Part shown: positions 28,385 to 38,018 of the stretch, piece by piece | Position numbering within the stretch: position 1 is the stretch's first letter | Layout of the letters: the number at the start of each line of letters is the position of its first letter | Source: Actinoplanes octamycinicus | GTDB taxonomy: Bacteria; Actinomycetota; Actinomycetes; Mycobacteriales; Micromonosporaceae | NCBI RefSeq assembly: GCF_014205225.1 | Contig: NZ_JACHNB010000001.1 | Span: forward strand, 558,001-622,000 | Direction of reading: 5' to 3' | Length of the DNA: 64,000 nt | Made by a program: the position numbers and the translations under genes | Notes under the pieces: model-generated | The model's database searches: none | Seen by the model: the letters and a program-made list of their open reading frames with translations, nothing else | What the model was told of the DNA's origin: nothing

Positions 28385-29295
28385 GCGATACCTCGTTGTA
28401 CGACATCAATTCGGTGACGGCGGTGCAGATCGGCGGCGAAGGCGATGCCGCTGGCGAGGTCGCCGCTGGTGGCCGCGCCGTGGCAGACGACCACGATGCC
28501 GGGCACGCCGAGGAGCACCGCAGCAGGCGTTTCGTCCGCTTTTTTCGGGTTGTTCGCGGCTTCCAGGGCTTTCAGCAGGACGTTGCCGGTGAAGCCGTCG
28601 GTGACCACAACGTCAGCGGCCCGGCCCAGCACCACGTCGCCGCCCTCGACCAGGCCGGCGTAGTTCAACGGGAGGTCTTCCAGGAGCCGCGCGGCCGCCT
28701 TGCGCAAGCGGTCGCCCTTGCCGCGCTCGGTGCCGATGGTGAGCAGGCCGACCCGGGGCTGGTCGAGACCGAGGACCGCGGCGGCGTAGGCGGCGCCGAG
28801 CCGGGCGTGGGTGGCGAGCGTCTCCGCGTCCGGGTCGACGGTCGAACCCACGTCGAGCAGGACGAGACGGCCGGCGGCGGTGGGCAGCACGGCGGCGAGC
28901 GGCGGGCGGCGGATGCCGGGCCAGCGGCCCAGGGCGCGTGCGGCGGAGAGCACCGTCACGGCGGTGTCACCGGCGGAGACCAGGGCGTCGGCCCGGCCGG
29001 CGGCGACGGCGTCGGCGGCGGTCCCGCCGAGCACGGAGGTGAGGCGATGGCGCTGCGCCGGATGAACGGCAGCGAGCACCGCGTCGGCGGCATCAGCCGG
29101 GCCGACGAGCGTGAGCTGAAGGGACGGATCGTCCGCGATGGCACGCAGAGCGCCGTCAACCACGACGGCGGGAGCCTGGTCCCCGCCGAGGAGGTCGACG
29201 GCGATCCGCGCGGTGCCCGGCTCCCTACGGGGAGCCGGGGCACCGGTGGAACGCCACTGCCCGGGAACGACCCGCCCGGTGATCGGGCGCGTCAC
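28381..29295 (-). CDS. plsX: PlsX-like phosphate acyltransferase
   Basis: 304-residue homologue of PlsX, which converts acyl-ACP to acyl phosphate for phospholipid synthesis. Recognisable blocks are [13 protein letters not shown] (canonical AVDAMGGDHAP), [63 protein letters not shown] and [10 protein letters not shown]. The 29-residue N-terminal extension before AVD may mean a later start, and the C-terminal helical region is shorter than in classical PlsX (about 330 residues), so some divergence is likely. It sits between rpmF and rnc, the classic rpmF-plsX context. Confidence 0.88.
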   Translation of the reverse strand: MTRPITGRVVPGQWRSTGAPAPRREPGTARIAVDLLGGDQAPAVVVDGALRAIADDPSLQLTLVGPADAADAVLAAVHPAQRHRLTSVLGGTAADAVAAGRADALVSAGDTAVTVLSAARALGRWPGIRRPPLAAVLPTAAGRLVLLDVGSTVDPDAETLATHARLGAAYAAAVLGLDQPRVGLLTIGTERGKGDRLRKAAARLLEDLPLNYAGLVEGGDVVLGRAADVVVTDGFTGNVLLKALEAANNPKKADETPAAVLLGVPGIVVVCHGAATSGDLASGIAFAADLHRRHRIDVVQRGIA

Positions 29296-29304
29296 TCGGC
29301 GACG

Positions 29305-29478
29305 TCAGACCTCGAGGACCTGACGGCCGTTGTAGGTGCCGCAGACCGAGCAGGCGGCGTGCGGCAGCTTCGGCGACTTGCACTGGGGGCAGGCCACGGT
29401 CGAGACCGCGGTCGCCTTCCAGTTCGCCCGGCGCGAGCGGGTGTTGCTGCGCGACATCTTGCGCTTGGGGACGGCCAC
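29305..29478 (-). CDS. rpmF: 50S ribosomal protein bL32
   Basis: 57-residue ribosomal protein beginning [21 protein letters not shown] and ending with a zinc ribbon, [21 protein letters not shown] (C+ form with all four cysteines). The GTG at 29478 follows GAGGAGTAGGAACC. Located between yceD and plsX, the widely conserved order. A basic, Ser/Arg-rich N-terminus is typical of L32. Confidence 0.97.
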   Translation of the reverse strand: MAVPKRKMSRSNTRSRRANWKATAVSTVACPQCKSPKLPHAACSVCGTYNGRQVLEV

Positions 29479-29483
29479 GGTTC

Positions 29484-30047
29484 CTACTCCTCGTTTTTCG
29501 GTAGATTGCGCAAAGCGGCCCAGCGGGGGTCGACTTCCTCATGGCTGTGCTCAGCCGGGAGATCGTCGAAGTGCACCCCGCAGTCGGGGCACAGCCCTGG
29601 GCAGTCCGGCCGGCAGAGTGGGTTGGGTGGCAAGGTCAGCACCACCGCGTCCCGCACCGCCGGCTCCAGGTCGATCAGGTCGCCCTGCATCCGGCCCACC
29701 TCGTCCTCGTCGGTGGTCTCCTCCGTGGTGCTGTCCTCGTAGGCGAACATCTCCCCGAGGGACACCTCGAACGACTCGTTGATCTCGTTGAGGCACCGGC
29801 CGCACTCGCCCTGGAGCGAGCCACGCACGGTGCCGCTGACATAGACCCCCTCGGAGACCGACGTGAGCGTCAGATCGAGCTCGAGGTCGGAACCCTCAGG
29901 GACCGAGATCAACTCCAGGCCGAGGTCCGCCGGCGCCTCCGCCATCCGTTTCAGGGCACGCGTCGCACCAGGCTGCCGCGGGAGCTTCGTCGTGTCGACG
30001 ACCAGCGGTTGCCTGGGATCCAGGTGACTCTGCGGTGACTTGGGCAT
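29484..30047 (-). CDS. yceD: YceD/DUF177 family protein
   Basis: 187-residue DUF177 protein, a family linked in bacteria and plastids to 23S rRNA accumulation and large-subunit assembly. The metal-binding pattern is visible as [14 protein letters not shown] and [18 protein letters not shown], the typical C-x2-C and CxxxCxGLCxxCG signatures. The C-terminus [13 protein letters not shown] is also characteristic. It ends 5 bp before rpmF starts, consistent with co-expression of a ribosome-assembly factor with bL32. Confidence 0.93.
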   Translation of the reverse strand: MPKSPQSHLDPRQPLVVDTTKLPRQPGATRALKRMAEAPADLGLELISVPEGSDLELDLTLTSVSEGVYVSGTVRGSLQGECGRCLNEINESFEVSLGEMFAYEDSTTEETTDEDEVGRMQGDLIDLEPAVRDAVVLTLPPNPLCRPDCPGLCPDCGVHFDDLPAEHSHEEVDPRWAALRNLPKNEE

Positions 30048-30119
30048 CGTGATCCTCAGCCATGGGTAGGCCGACCGAAAACATTACCTGAGCTTGCGGG
30101 ACGTCGTCGAATCGGGCTG

Positions 30120-30626
30120 TCAGAACGGAAGGGGTCGCTCCGCGTCCTCACCCTGGAAGGTGCCGATCTCGCGGAGCGCGTGCATCTTGTCACGGCCCCG
30201 CTCGATCGATGCCAGCGCCCGGGTCAGGAACTGCTCGAAGTTGGCCAGGGCGGTGTCGACGTAGTCGTCGACCTCCTCGCGGAGCCGCTGCGCCTCGCCG
30301 CGCGCCTCGGCGATGATCCGGGCGCCCTCGTGCTCGGCCGAGACGGTGATCTCGTTCACCGACACCAGCCGGGCGTGTTCGGCCTCACCCTCGCTGACGA
30401 TCCGGTCGGCCTCCCGGCGACCGGCCTCGACGATCCGGTCCCGCTCGTCCAGGACCGCGGCTGCCTTGCGCAACTCGGAGGGCAGCTCGGCGCGGAGCTC
30501 CTCGAGCCGCTCGATCATCTCGCCGCGGTCGAACATGAAGTTCGTCCGCGACATCGGCACGGAGCGCGCGTCCTGGACGAGCTCGATGAGCTCGTCGATA
30601 CGGTCGAGCGGATCCACCGGTGTCAC
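30120..30626 (-). CDS. SepIVA/DivIVA-like coiled-coil septal protein
   Basis: 168-residue protein made almost wholly of charged helix, with long heptads from LEELRAELPSELRKAAAVLDE to EARGEAQRLREEVDDYVDTALANFEQFLTRAL. In Mycobacterium tuberculosis the neighbour of yceD and rnc at this position is Rv2927c (SepIVA), a DivIVA-like septation and intracellular-membrane-domain factor. The shared context and architecture are the reason for the call. It starts with GTG. The short N-terminal part DPLDRIDELIELVQDARSVPMS is the most conserved-looking segment. Expected at septum or pole as an oligomer; this is inference. Confidence 0.75.
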   Translation of the reverse strand: MTPVDPLDRIDELIELVQDARSVPMSRTNFMFDRGEMIERLEELRAELPSELRKAAAVLDERDRIVEAGRREADRIVSEGEAEHARLVSVNEITVSAEHEGARIIAEARGEAQRLREEVDDYVDTALANFEQFLTRALASIERGRDKMHALREIGTFQGEDAERPLPF

Positions 30627-30709
30627 TCCCGTCGTTGAACCGCCACCCAGCGTGGTGCGATCACGTTACTGTGCCGCCGTCCGGCCGGATCCCGGCGCGC
30701 CGGTAGCTC

Positions 30710-31189
30710 CTAATTCTGCTTCAGCCGGCTCACCAGCCGGGCCAGCACCGGGTCCGGAAGGTACGCCGAAGCGTCGCCACCCCACTTGACCACGTCTTTG
30801 ACCAGACTGGAAGACAGGAACGAATACAGCGGGTTGGTCGGCATGAACAACGTCTCCACACCGGAGAGCCCGATGTTCATCTGCGCCATCTGCAACTCGT
30901 AGTCGAAGTCGCTCACCGCCCGGATGCCCTTGACCACGACGGCGGCGCCCTGGTCCCGGCAGAAGTCGACGAGCAGCCCGTGGAAGGCCATCACCCGGAC
31001 GTTCTGGTACGGGGCGGTCACCTCGCTGAGCATCTCCAGCCGCTCCTCGACCGCGAACAGGCCGGACTTCGACTGGTTGATCAGGACCCCGACGATCACC
31101 TCGTCGAACAGCCGGCTGGCCCGCCCGACGATGTCGAGGTGACCGTTCGTGACCGGGTCGAAGGAGCCGGGACACACCGCTCGTCTCAT
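30710..31189 (-). CDS. coaD: Phosphopantetheine adenylyltransferase
   Basis: 159-residue enzyme for the penultimate step of coenzyme A synthesis. The nucleotidyltransferase motif GSFDPVTNGHLDI (T/HxGH type) is at the N-terminus, and VVVKGIRAVSDFDYELQMAQMN and YSFLSSSLVKDVVKWGG are the other family blocks. The ATG at 31189 overlaps the rsmD stop (ATGA), which fixes the start over an ATG six codons upstream. Confidence 0.97.
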   Translation of the reverse strand: MRRAVCPGSFDPVTNGHLDIVGRASRLFDEVIVGVLINQSKSGLFAVEERLEMLSEVTAPYQNVRVMAFHGLLVDFCRDQGAAVVVKGIRAVSDFDYELQMAQMNIGLSGVETLFMPTNPLYSFLSSSLVKDVVKWGGDASAYLPDPVLARLVSRLKQN

Positions 31190-31749
31190 GATCGGCGACC
31201 GTACCAAAGAGTAGTGTCCCCGTACCGCCGGGAGCGATCCTCGGCGAGCCCGTCCACCCAGGTCAGCGGTCCTGTTCGGCGGGATCTCTCGAAGACCACC
31301 ACGGCGTCCGGCGCCAACCAGCCGCCGGCCAGCAGTCCCTGTTGCACAGCGTCGACCTCGTCGCTACCCAGGGCGTAGGGCGGATCGGCGAAGACCACGT
31401 CGTACGGTCCCCCGGCCGGCGGATCGGCGAGCACCTGCAGCACCTTCGAGGTGACCAGGCGTGCCGAGCCGGCCACTTTGAGCATCGCCATGTTCTCCCG
31501 GATCACCCGGGCCGCCTTGGCGTCCGATTCGACCAGAAGAGTGTGTTCTGCCCCGCGGGACAACGCCTCCAGGCCGACCGCGCCGGATCCGGCGTACAGG
31601 TCAGCGAACCGCGCACCGGACAGATCGGTCATCGAGTCCAGGGCGCTGAAGAACGCCTCCCGGACCCGGTCCGATGTGGGCCGGGTGTTCGCCCCGAACA
31701 GAGTCTGCAGCCGCCGGCCGCCGTGGGCCCCCGCGATGATCCTGGTCAT
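31186..31749 (-). CDS. rsmD: 16S rRNA (guanine966-N2)-methyltransferase RsmD
   Basis: 187-residue rRNA methyltransferase. It opens with MTRIIAGAHGGRRLQTLFG, then RPTSDRVREAFFSAL, the SAM motif FADLYAGSGAVGLEALSRGA and the catalytic FADPPYAL (N/D-P-P-Y motif IV). The ATG at 31747-31749 is chosen because an upstream extension lacks family similarity. First gene of the rsmD-coaD-(SepIVA-like)-yceD-rpmF-plsX-rnc-mutM series. In relatives recG lies directly upstream; here an LPVTG surface-protein gene and a DUF952 gene intervene. Confidence 0.95.
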   Translation of the reverse strand: MTRIIAGAHGGRRLQTLFGANTRPTSDRVREAFFSALDSMTDLSGARFADLYAGSGAVGLEALSRGAEHTLLVESDAKAARVIRENMAMLKVAGSARLVTSKVLQVLADPPAGGPYDVVFADPPYALGSDEVDAVQQGLLAGGWLAPDAVVVFERSRRTGPLTWVDGLAEDRSRRYGDTTLWYGRRS

Positions 31750-32142
31750 CGGCGCCCGCCGTAGTTCCTCACAAGCACAGCAAGACGCTACGCCAGAGAT
31801 CGGGCGCCCATCCCCGCCGCCCACTATGAACCGTCCCATGGGGTCCTCGGGCATTGCTCACCGCCGTGCGATTTAGCCGCAATTGCAGGCTTGTTCGTAC
31901 ACGCAGCGCATTCCCGAGATTCCATACCGTTCAACGAAGATCTCAGATGCGCATCAACACCCTTGGAGGGCGCTTAATTGTTTCGCTGACGCTGGGACGT
32001 GGCTAAGGTCAACGCCGCTGTGTCGTCGGTACGCCGCCGACACGACGACGCGGGGAGGTGTCGTCGCAGACCGACTGCCCATCCACAGCGGTCTCCGTTT
32101 CTCTTCCTGTGAGTCCCCCTGTTCCCCTCCGCAGGAGAAGGC
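31750..32142. other. Divergent promoter region, no gene
   Basis: 393 bp between rsmD and the LPVTG protein gene, with relatively A+T-rich patches (around 31880-31990). No coding frame is convincing. It should contain promoters for both genes; TTGTTT at 31979 and TAAGGT near 32004 are possible elements, but their spacing (about 20 bp) is poor. Confidence 0.45.
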
Positions 32143-33684
32143 GTGAAACTCAAGTCATCACTTCGCCGCACCGCGACGCTCCTCGCGGGTGCGGTGGTCG
32201 GTCTGACGGGTGTCGTGGCCATCGCCGCCCCCGCCAGCGCCCACAGCGCCGCCATCAAGGGCGTCGCCGCCTGTGCCTCTGGCAAGAACGTCGTCACCTG
32301 GACGATCACCAACGACTGGGAAACCGACGCCACCCTCGACGACCTTGTGATCCCGGCGGGCACCACGCCCGTCGACACGAACGGGCACGAACTCACCAAG
32401 GGCTACCTCCTGCCCAAGGCGCAGAAGCAGTACGGCAAGTGGAGCCAGACCATCCTGGGTAAGGCCGTCTTCACCCAGACGGTCGACGCCAAGGACAGCG
32501 CCACGCTGTCGTTCACGGCGAAGTGGCCGGGGTGGAAAGGCAGCAGCTCCGACAGCGAGACGGTTGAGCTGGTCAAGGGCTGCGGCGAGGACAACACCGG
32601 CGGCGAGTGCGACTTCAACAAGACGGCGTTCACGCACACCTTCGCGCTGGTGGACGGCAAGTGGAAGGCCACTGTGACGCTGGACTCCAAGTCGCGGCTC
32701 TGCCGCGAGGAGCCGGTCACCCTGGTCTCGTACTTCACGCCGCAGCCGAACGACCTCAAGGGCGACAACTGGCCGCAGTACGAGTACCAGAGCCAGACCA
32801 AGACCATCTCCGACAAGCAGGGCTCTGTCGACCTCGAGGTTGAGGCGCCGGACTGCAACACCCAGGTCGACCTGTTCTTCGGCGACAAGGTCATCACGCC
32901 GATGGAGAAGAACGGCGCTCGCTACGGCACCACCAAGCTGGGCGAGAGCTCCGGTCTCGGCGCGCGCTCCAAGGGTCCGCGTGCCTGGTACAACGGCGGC
33001 ACCAAGGCCTGCACCACCCCGGCCGTCGCCCCCGTCTCCTCCTGCGTCGGTGACCTGACGCTGAACCTGTCCAACAACGGCAAGTTCGGCAAGTACGACG
33101 TCACCTTCACCGTCAAGTACGGCAACGAGACCAAGACCGTGACCGTCGCCGCCGGCAAGGCCGACACCCTCACCGTCCCGGCCGGCGCCGGTGACGTGAA
33201 GGTCAGCGCCCCGGGCCTGGAGGAGAAGACCTACAGCTGGAGCCGTCCCGAGAACTGCGCGCTGCCGGCCGTCACCGTCGAGAACGACTGCACCAACGTG
33301 ACTGTCGTCATCGACAACCCGAAGGACGTCACCACGGCGACCGCCAAGGTGACCTACGGCGACGAGACCAAGACCGTCACGGTCAAGGCCGGCGCCGAGG
33401 AGAAGGCGACCTTCAAGCTGACTGAGGCGAAGTTCGCGACTGTCTCCTACGACGGCATCAAGATGGAGCCGCTCAAGCTCGCGGTCAAGGAGATCGACTG
33501 CAGCACCCCCAGCGCCACCCCGAGCGCGTCGGTCTCCACCACCCCGGTGGCCAGCGACGAGCCGTCCCTGCCGGTGACCGGTGCCGCCGCCGGCAGCATC
33601 GCGGGCATCGCGATCCTGCTGCTCGGTGGCGGTGTGGCGATGTTCTTCATCGCTCGCCGTCGCAAGACCAAGTTCACCGCCTGA
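32143..33684 (+). CDS. LPVTG sortase-anchored cell-wall surface protein
   Basis: 513 residues from a GTG after AGGAGAAGG. A signal peptide (residues 1-33: basic LRR, hydrophobic core, cleavage after APASA) starts the protein. The C-terminus has a full sorting signal: LPVTG, a hydrophobic span (AGIAILLLGGGVAMFFI) and a basic tail RRRKTKF, preceded by a Ser/Thr/Pro/Ala wall-spanning stretch. The exported part contains several immunoglobulin-like beta-rich units. Two adjacent ones share the pattern VKYGNETKTVTVAAGK and VTYGDETKTVTVKAGA, and paired cysteines occur throughout. No enzymatic motif is seen, so adhesion or wall structure is likely. A strong terminator follows. No sortase gene is in this window. 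Confidence 0.88.
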   Translation: MKLKSSLRRTATLLAGAVVGLTGVVAIAAPASAHSAAIKGVAACASGKNVVTWTITNDWETDATLDDLVIPAGTTPVDTNGHELTKGYLLPKAQKQYGKWSQTILGKAVFTQTVDAKDSATLSFTAKWPGWKGSSSDSETVELVKGCGEDNTGGECDFNKTAFTHTFALVDGKWKATVTLDSKSRLCREEPVTLVSYFTPQPNDLKGDNWPQYEYQSQTKTISDKQGSVDLEVEAPDCNTQVDLFFGDKVITPMEKNGARYGTTKLGESSGLGARSKGPRAWYNGGTKACTTPAVAPVSSCVGDLTLNLSNNGKFGKYDVTFTVKYGNETKTVTVAAGKADTLTVPAGAGDVKVSAPGLEEKTYSWSRPENCALPAVTVENDCTNVTVVIDNPKDVTTATAKVTYGDETKTVTVKAGAEEKATFKLTEAKFATVSYDGIKMEPLKLAVKEIDCSTPSATPSASVSTTPVASDEPSLPVTGAAAGSIAGIAILLLGGGVAMFFIARRRKTKFTA

Positions 33685-33715
33685 TAGCGACAGCTACCGC
33701 GCACTGAACTGAACG

Positions 33716-33747
33716 GGCGCGCCGACCGAAAGGTCGGCGCGCCTTTT
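33716..33747 (+). terminator. Rho-independent terminator of the LPVTG protein gene
   Basis: A perfect 12-bp stem GGCGCGCCGACC / GGTCGGCGCGCC closes on a GAAA tetraloop and is followed by TTTT. It is 31 bp past the stop codon. On the opposite strand it could also serve the DUF952 gene. Confidence 0.9.
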
Positions 33748-33773
33748 CGTTGCCCTCACGAAGGCCGGGAGGA

Positions 33774-34109
33774 TCAGGGCTGGAAGGGCGCGAAGGAGCC
33801 GTCCGGCAACGGCGGGAACTCGCGCACGGCCACCACCGCGGCGACCGGCAACGTCCCGTAGACATGCGGGAACTGGCGGCCCGAAGGGTCCGGCGGACTC
33901 CCGTCCTCCCAGACCACCGGAACGTCCAGCCTCGCCTCGTCGATCTCCAGCAGCACCAGGTCGGTCCGCCCGCGGAACCGCAGCGTCGCCGGCACGTGCA
34001 CCCACTCCGGATCCGAGCAGTGGATGAACCCCTCGGTCGCCAGCGTGTCCCCGGCATAACGGTCCGCAACCGACTCCCACACCGACCGTGGGCAGAGGTG
34101 GACGATCAT
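33774..34109 (-). CDS. DUF952 family protein
   Basis: 111-residue protein beginning MIVHLCPRSVWESV, with the family blocks GFIHCSDPEWV and LVLLEIDEARLDVPVVWE and FPHVYGTLPV near the end. DUF952 proteins resemble glutathione S-transferase-linked or pyrimidodiazepine-like small enzymes by annotation only; no reaction is established to my knowledge. It overlaps the recG stop by ATGA, so it is translated with recG. Confidence 0.88.
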   Translation of the reverse strand: MIVHLCPRSVWESVADRYAGDTLATEGFIHCSDPEWVHVPATLRFRGRTDLVLLEIDEARLDVPVVWEDGSPPDPSGRQFPHVYGTLPVAAVVAVREFPPLPDGSFAPFQP

Positions 34110-36289
34110 CCTTTCTCCAAGTACTCGGCGCGGTCCTCGTCGACCAGCGCGGCCACCGAGGCGGCCAGCGCCGGGTGCCCGGTCAGGTCGGGGTCGTCGC
34201 CGACCAGCTCGGCCGCCTCGACCCGGGCCTCCTTGATCAGTTTCTCGTCGCGCAGCAGCGACAGCAGCCGCAGGTGCGAGTGCTTGCCGGACTGCGACGC
34301 GCCCAGCACGTCACCCTCCCGGCGCTGCTCCAGGTCGATCTCGGAGAGCTTGAAGCCGTCGGTGGTGGAGGCCACCGCGTCCAGCCGCTCGCGGGCCGCC
34401 GAGCCCTCCACCGCCTCGGTGTGCAGCAGGCAGATGCCGGGCGCCGAGCCACGGCCCACCCGGCCGCGCAGCTGGTGCAGCTGGGAGACGCCGAACCGGT
34501 CGGCATCCATGATGATCATGACGGTGGAGTTCGGCACGTCGACGCCGACCTCGATCACCGTCGTGGCGACCAGCACGTCCACGTCGCCGGCGGCGAACCG
34601 GCGCATCACCGCGTCCTTCTCGTCCGGCGGCATCTTGCCGTGCAGCATCTCGATCCGCAGACCCTTCAGATATTCCTGCTGGAGAGCGGGGAGCACCTCG
34701 GTGACGGCCAGCGGAGGGCGCCGCGCGGGTTCGTCGTCCGTCGGCGGCTTCTCCTCGTCCTCCGGCCCCTCGCCGATCCGGGGGCAGACGACATAGGCCT
34801 GATGACCGGCCGCGACCTCCTCCTTCACCCGTTTCCAGGCGCGGTCGAGATAGGCGGGCCGCTCCAGCGCCGGGACCACGTGTGAGGCGATCGGCGACCG
34901 GCCCCGGGGCAGCTGGGAGAGCACCGACGTCTCCAGGTCCCCGTAGACGGTCATCGCCACCGTCCGCGGGATCGGCGTGGCGGTCATCACCAGCACATGC
35001 GGTGGACGGGCCGCCTTGGCCCGCAACGCGTCCCGCTGCTCCACCCCGAACCGGTGCTGCTCGTCCACGACCACCAGGCCGAGATCACGGAAGTCGACCC
35101 CTTCGTACAGAAGGGCGTGGGTCCCCACGACGATGCCGGCGGTCCCGTCGGCGACCTTGGCCAGCGCCGCACGCCGGGCCGCCGCGCCCAGCGAGCCGGT
35201 CACCAGGGTGAGCTGCGTCCCGGCCGGGTCGCCGTCCAGCTCGCCGGCCCGGCCCAGGGCGCCCAGCTGCGCGCTGATCCCGCGATAGTGCTGGGTGGCC
35301 AGCACCTCGGTGGGAGCGAGCAGCGCGGCCTGCCCACCGGCGTCCACCACCTGCAGCATCGCGCGCACCGAGACCAGCGTCTTGCCGGAGCCGACCTCGC
35401 CCTGCAGCAGCCGGTGCATCGGGTGCGCCCGGGCCAGGTCGGCGGCGATCTCCTCGCCCACCGACGCCTGGCCCTCGGTCAGCTCATAGGGCAGGCCGGC
35501 GTCGAACTTGTCCAGCAGGCCGCCCTCGACCCGCGGGCGGGCGGTGCCGGGCGCGGCCGCGGCCCGGGCCCGGCGCTGCGCCAGGGTCAGCTGCACGGCG
35601 AACGCCTCGTCCCACTTCAGCCGGTGTTTCGCCGAGTAGAGCGCGGCCTCCGAGCTGGGGCGGTGGATCTCGCGCAGCGCGGTGCCGATGCCGACCAGGT
35701 TCCGTTTCGCCCGGACCGCGGCGGGCATCGGGTCGGCCGGCGGCTCGAAGGTGTCCAGCAGGGTCCGCACGCACTTGGCGATCACCCAGGTCGGCACCTT
35801 CTCGGCGGCCGGGTAGACCGGGATCAGCGCGCCGGCGAACTCCTCGATCTCCTCGGCCGCCTCGTCCTGCGTGGCGTCCGCCTTGAGCAGCTGATAGGCC
35901 GGGCCGTTCAGCTGGCGCTTGCCGCGGAACTCGGTGACCTTGCCGGCGAACAGCCCCCACCGGCCGCGCAGCAGCTCCCGCTCGCGCCACGCCTGGTTGA
36001 AGAAGGTGCAGGTGAGGGTGGCCCCGGAGCCGTCCCCGATGGTCACCTCGAGCATGTTGCCCTTGCGCGCCCGCATCGGTTTGACACCGATCCCCTGCAC
36101 CTGGGCCAGCACCGTGACCTGCTCGCCGACCTGCAGCTGGCGCAGGTCGGTGTGCTCGCCGCGCTCGTCGTAGCGCCGCGGGAAGTGGTAGATCAGGTCA
36201 CCCGCGGTGTGCAGATCCAGGTGCTCGGCGAGAGCCTTGGCCGTCTTGGCGCCGAGCACCTTGTCCAGACGGGTGTCGGTCGTGGTCAT
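34106..36289 (-). CDS. recG: ATP-dependent DNA helicase RecG
   Basis: 727-residue branch-migration helicase. The start MTTTDTRLDKVLGAKTAKAL (ATG 36287-36289 after AGGAG) overlaps the DAK2-protein stop by ATGA. A wedge/OB domain occupies roughly residues 50-170, with the LTCTFFNQAW pattern. The helicase core has motif I LLQGEVGSGKT, motif Ia ALLAPTEVLATQH, motif II VVVDEQHRFGV (DEQH), motif III VMTATPIPRT, and the C-terminal motifs VIEVGVDVPN and QLHQLRGRVGRG. The TRG-type C-terminal region is present. Confidence 0.97.
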   Translation of the reverse strand: MTTTDTRLDKVLGAKTAKALAEHLDLHTAGDLIYHFPRRYDERGEHTDLRQLQVGEQVTVLAQVQGIGVKPMRARKGNMLEVTIGDGSGATLTCTFFNQAWRERELLRGRWGLFAGKVTEFRGKRQLNGPAYQLLKADATQDEAAEEIEEFAGALIPVYPAAEKVPTWVIAKCVRTLLDTFEPPADPMPAAVRAKRNLVGIGTALREIHRPSSEAALYSAKHRLKWDEAFAVQLTLAQRRARAAAAPGTARPRVEGGLLDKFDAGLPYELTEGQASVGEEIAADLARAHPMHRLLQGEVGSGKTLVSVRAMLQVVDAGGQAALLAPTEVLATQHYRGISAQLGALGRAGELDGDPAGTQLTLVTGSLGAAARRAALAKVADGTAGIVVGTHALLYEGVDFRDLGLVVVDEQHRFGVEQRDALRAKAARPPHVLVMTATPIPRTVAMTVYGDLETSVLSQLPRGRSPIASHVVPALERPAYLDRAWKRVKEEVAAGHQAYVVCPRIGEGPEDEEKPPTDDEPARRPPLAVTEVLPALQQEYLKGLRIEMLHGKMPPDEKDAVMRRFAAGDVDVLVATTVIEVGVDVPNSTVMIIMDADRFGVSQLHQLRGRVGRGSAPGICLLHTEAVEGSAARERLDAVASTTDGFKLSEIDLEQRREGDVLGASQSGKHSHLRLLSLLRDEKLIKEARVEAAELVGDDPDLTGHPALAASVAALVDEDRAEYLEKG

Positions 36290-37860
36290 TCGACTCCTGC
36301 CAACAGGTGGTAACGGGGCTGGCCGCCGGCGTAGCACTGCAGCTCGATGAACGGCCAGGTGCGGTGCACGTGACCGCGCAGGTCGCCCTCCAGCTCGGGG
36401 GACGCGTCGGCGCCGAGGACCAGGGTGACCAGCTCGCCGCCGCCGCCGAGCATCCGGTCGAGCAGGCGGTGGCTGACGTCGGTGAGATCGGTGCCGATCA
36501 CGTGCACCTCGCCGTCGACCAGGCCGAGCAGGTCGCCGGCACGGCACGGGCCGGCCACGGTCAGGGCGTCGCGCTGGGCGGTGCAGACCTCGCCGTAGCG
36601 ACAGGCGCCGGCCGCCTCGGCCATCGCGATCACGTCGTCGGCGAACGGGCGACTGTGGTCACGCACCGCGAGCGCGGCCAGCGCCTGCACCGGGGAGCGG
36701 GTCGGCACCACGCTGACGTGCACGCCGGCCGCCTCCGCCTCGCGGGCCGCGGAGACCGCGACGGCGTGTGTGTTGGCGTCATTGGGCAACAGGACGACCG
36801 ACGCGGCCCCGCAGGCGTGCACGGCGGCCAGCATCTCGGCGGTGGACGGGTTGCGGCCGACCACCACGGCGCCCTCGGCCTCGAAGAGCGCGGTCAGCCC
36901 GTCGCCGGCGGCGACCACGACGGCGCCACGCGCCTCGGTGGCGGGCCGCTTCTCGGTGAGCGGGGTGACACTTATCTGATAAGGCCGGCCGGCCACCACG
37001 CCCGCCTCGACGGCCGGGCCGATCGCCGCGGCCGGGACGTGGACGTGCACCTTCCACGTGGGCGGGTCGCCGACCACGACGAGCGAGTCACCCAGGTCGG
37101 CCAGCGCGGCCCGGAGCTGCTCGACCGCCGCCGCCTCGGCGTCGAGCAGGAACTGCACCTCATAGCCGTGGCCCTCGCAGGGCTCCGCCTCCCGGGCCGG
37201 CTTGTCGACGGCGGGCAGCGGCGGCGGTGGCGCGAACTCGACCTCCTCCACGGTGTCGACCAGGGCGTCCAGCAGCAGGCAGAGCCCGCGCCCACCGGCG
37301 TCCACCACCCCGGCCCGGGCCAGCACCGGGAGCTGCTGCGGCGTCCGGTCGAGCGCCTCGGCGGCGGCCTTGGCCGCCGCCCGCGCCACCGTGATCAGGC
37401 TGTCGGACTTGATCCGGCCGGCGCCCTCGGCCGCGGCCGCGACCACCGAGAGCACGGTGCCCTCCACCGGCCGCGCGACGGCCGCGTAGGCCGCGTCGGT
37501 GGCCTCGCGCAGCGCCCGGGCCAGCTCGGCGCCGCGGACCGCGACCGCGCTGGCGAACGAGTCGGCCATGCCGCGGAGGATCTGCGAGACGATCACCCCC
37601 GAGTTGCCCCGGGCGCCGAGCAGGGCGCCGCGGGCCATCCGGGCCATCAGCCGGCCGAGCGGGGTGCGCGGCTCCTCGTGCAGCGCCGACGCCACCGCCT
37701 CCTGGGCGGCGGCCAGGGTGAGCACCAGGTTGGTCCCGGTGTCACCGTCGGGGACCGGGTAGACATTCAGGTCGTCGATCTCACGCTGGTGGGCACGGAG
37801 CGCCTCCAGCCCACCGTCGCACCAGCGGTGCACGGCGGCGGCATCGAGGGTCTCCAGCAC
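36286..37860 (-). CDS. DAK2-domain (FakA-like) kinase
   Basis: 524-residue DegV/DAK2 fusion-type protein (YloV/FakA family). The N-terminal DhaL-like ATP domain shows LNVYPVPDGDTGTNLVLTL (Mg-ADP-binding aspartates) and GARGNSGVIVSQILRG. The middle domain has GRGLCLLLDALV, and the C-terminal part PLTEKRPATEARGAVVVAAGDG and LVTLVLGADAS is the fatty-acid-binding-partner region. In Staphylococcus FakA phosphorylates FakB-bound fatty acids; the same role is inferred. No fakB (DegV) gene lies nearby. It is directly upstream of recG, a conserved actinobacterial pairing, and divergent from rpmB. Confidence 0.9.
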   Translation of the reverse strand: MLETLDAAAVHRWCDGGLEALRAHQREIDDLNVYPVPDGDTGTNLVLTLAAAQEAVASALHEEPRTPLGRLMARMARGALLGARGNSGVIVSQILRGMADSFASAVAVRGAELARALREATDAAYAAVARPVEGTVLSVVAAAAEGAGRIKSDSLITVARAAAKAAAEALDRTPQQLPVLARAGVVDAGGRGLCLLLDALVDTVEEVEFAPPPPLPAVDKPAREAEPCEGHGYEVQFLLDAEAAAVEQLRAALADLGDSLVVVGDPPTWKVHVHVPAAAIGPAVEAGVVAGRPYQISVTPLTEKRPATEARGAVVVAAGDGLTALFEAEGAVVVGRNPSTAEMLAAVHACGAASVVLLPNDANTHAVAVSAAREAEAAGVHVSVVPTRSPVQALAALAVRDHSRPFADDVIAMAEAAGACRYGEVCTAQRDALTVAGPCRAGDLLGLVDGEVHVIGTDLTDVSHRLLDRMLGGGGELVTLVLGADASPELEGDLRGHVHRTWPFIELQCYAGGQPRYHLLAGVE

Positions 37861-38018
37861 GCGAAAATCGTACTAACCACCCCTGACAATCGCGGGGCAC
37901 GCACCCTGACCGGGGGCGATTGGCTGTCCGCCCACCCGGTCGGGTAAGCTCGCCGGGTTGCCTAGGCGAGTCTTCCCTGGGCGCCATCAAGTTTTTTCTT
38001 CAAACCCAGGAGTATCCC

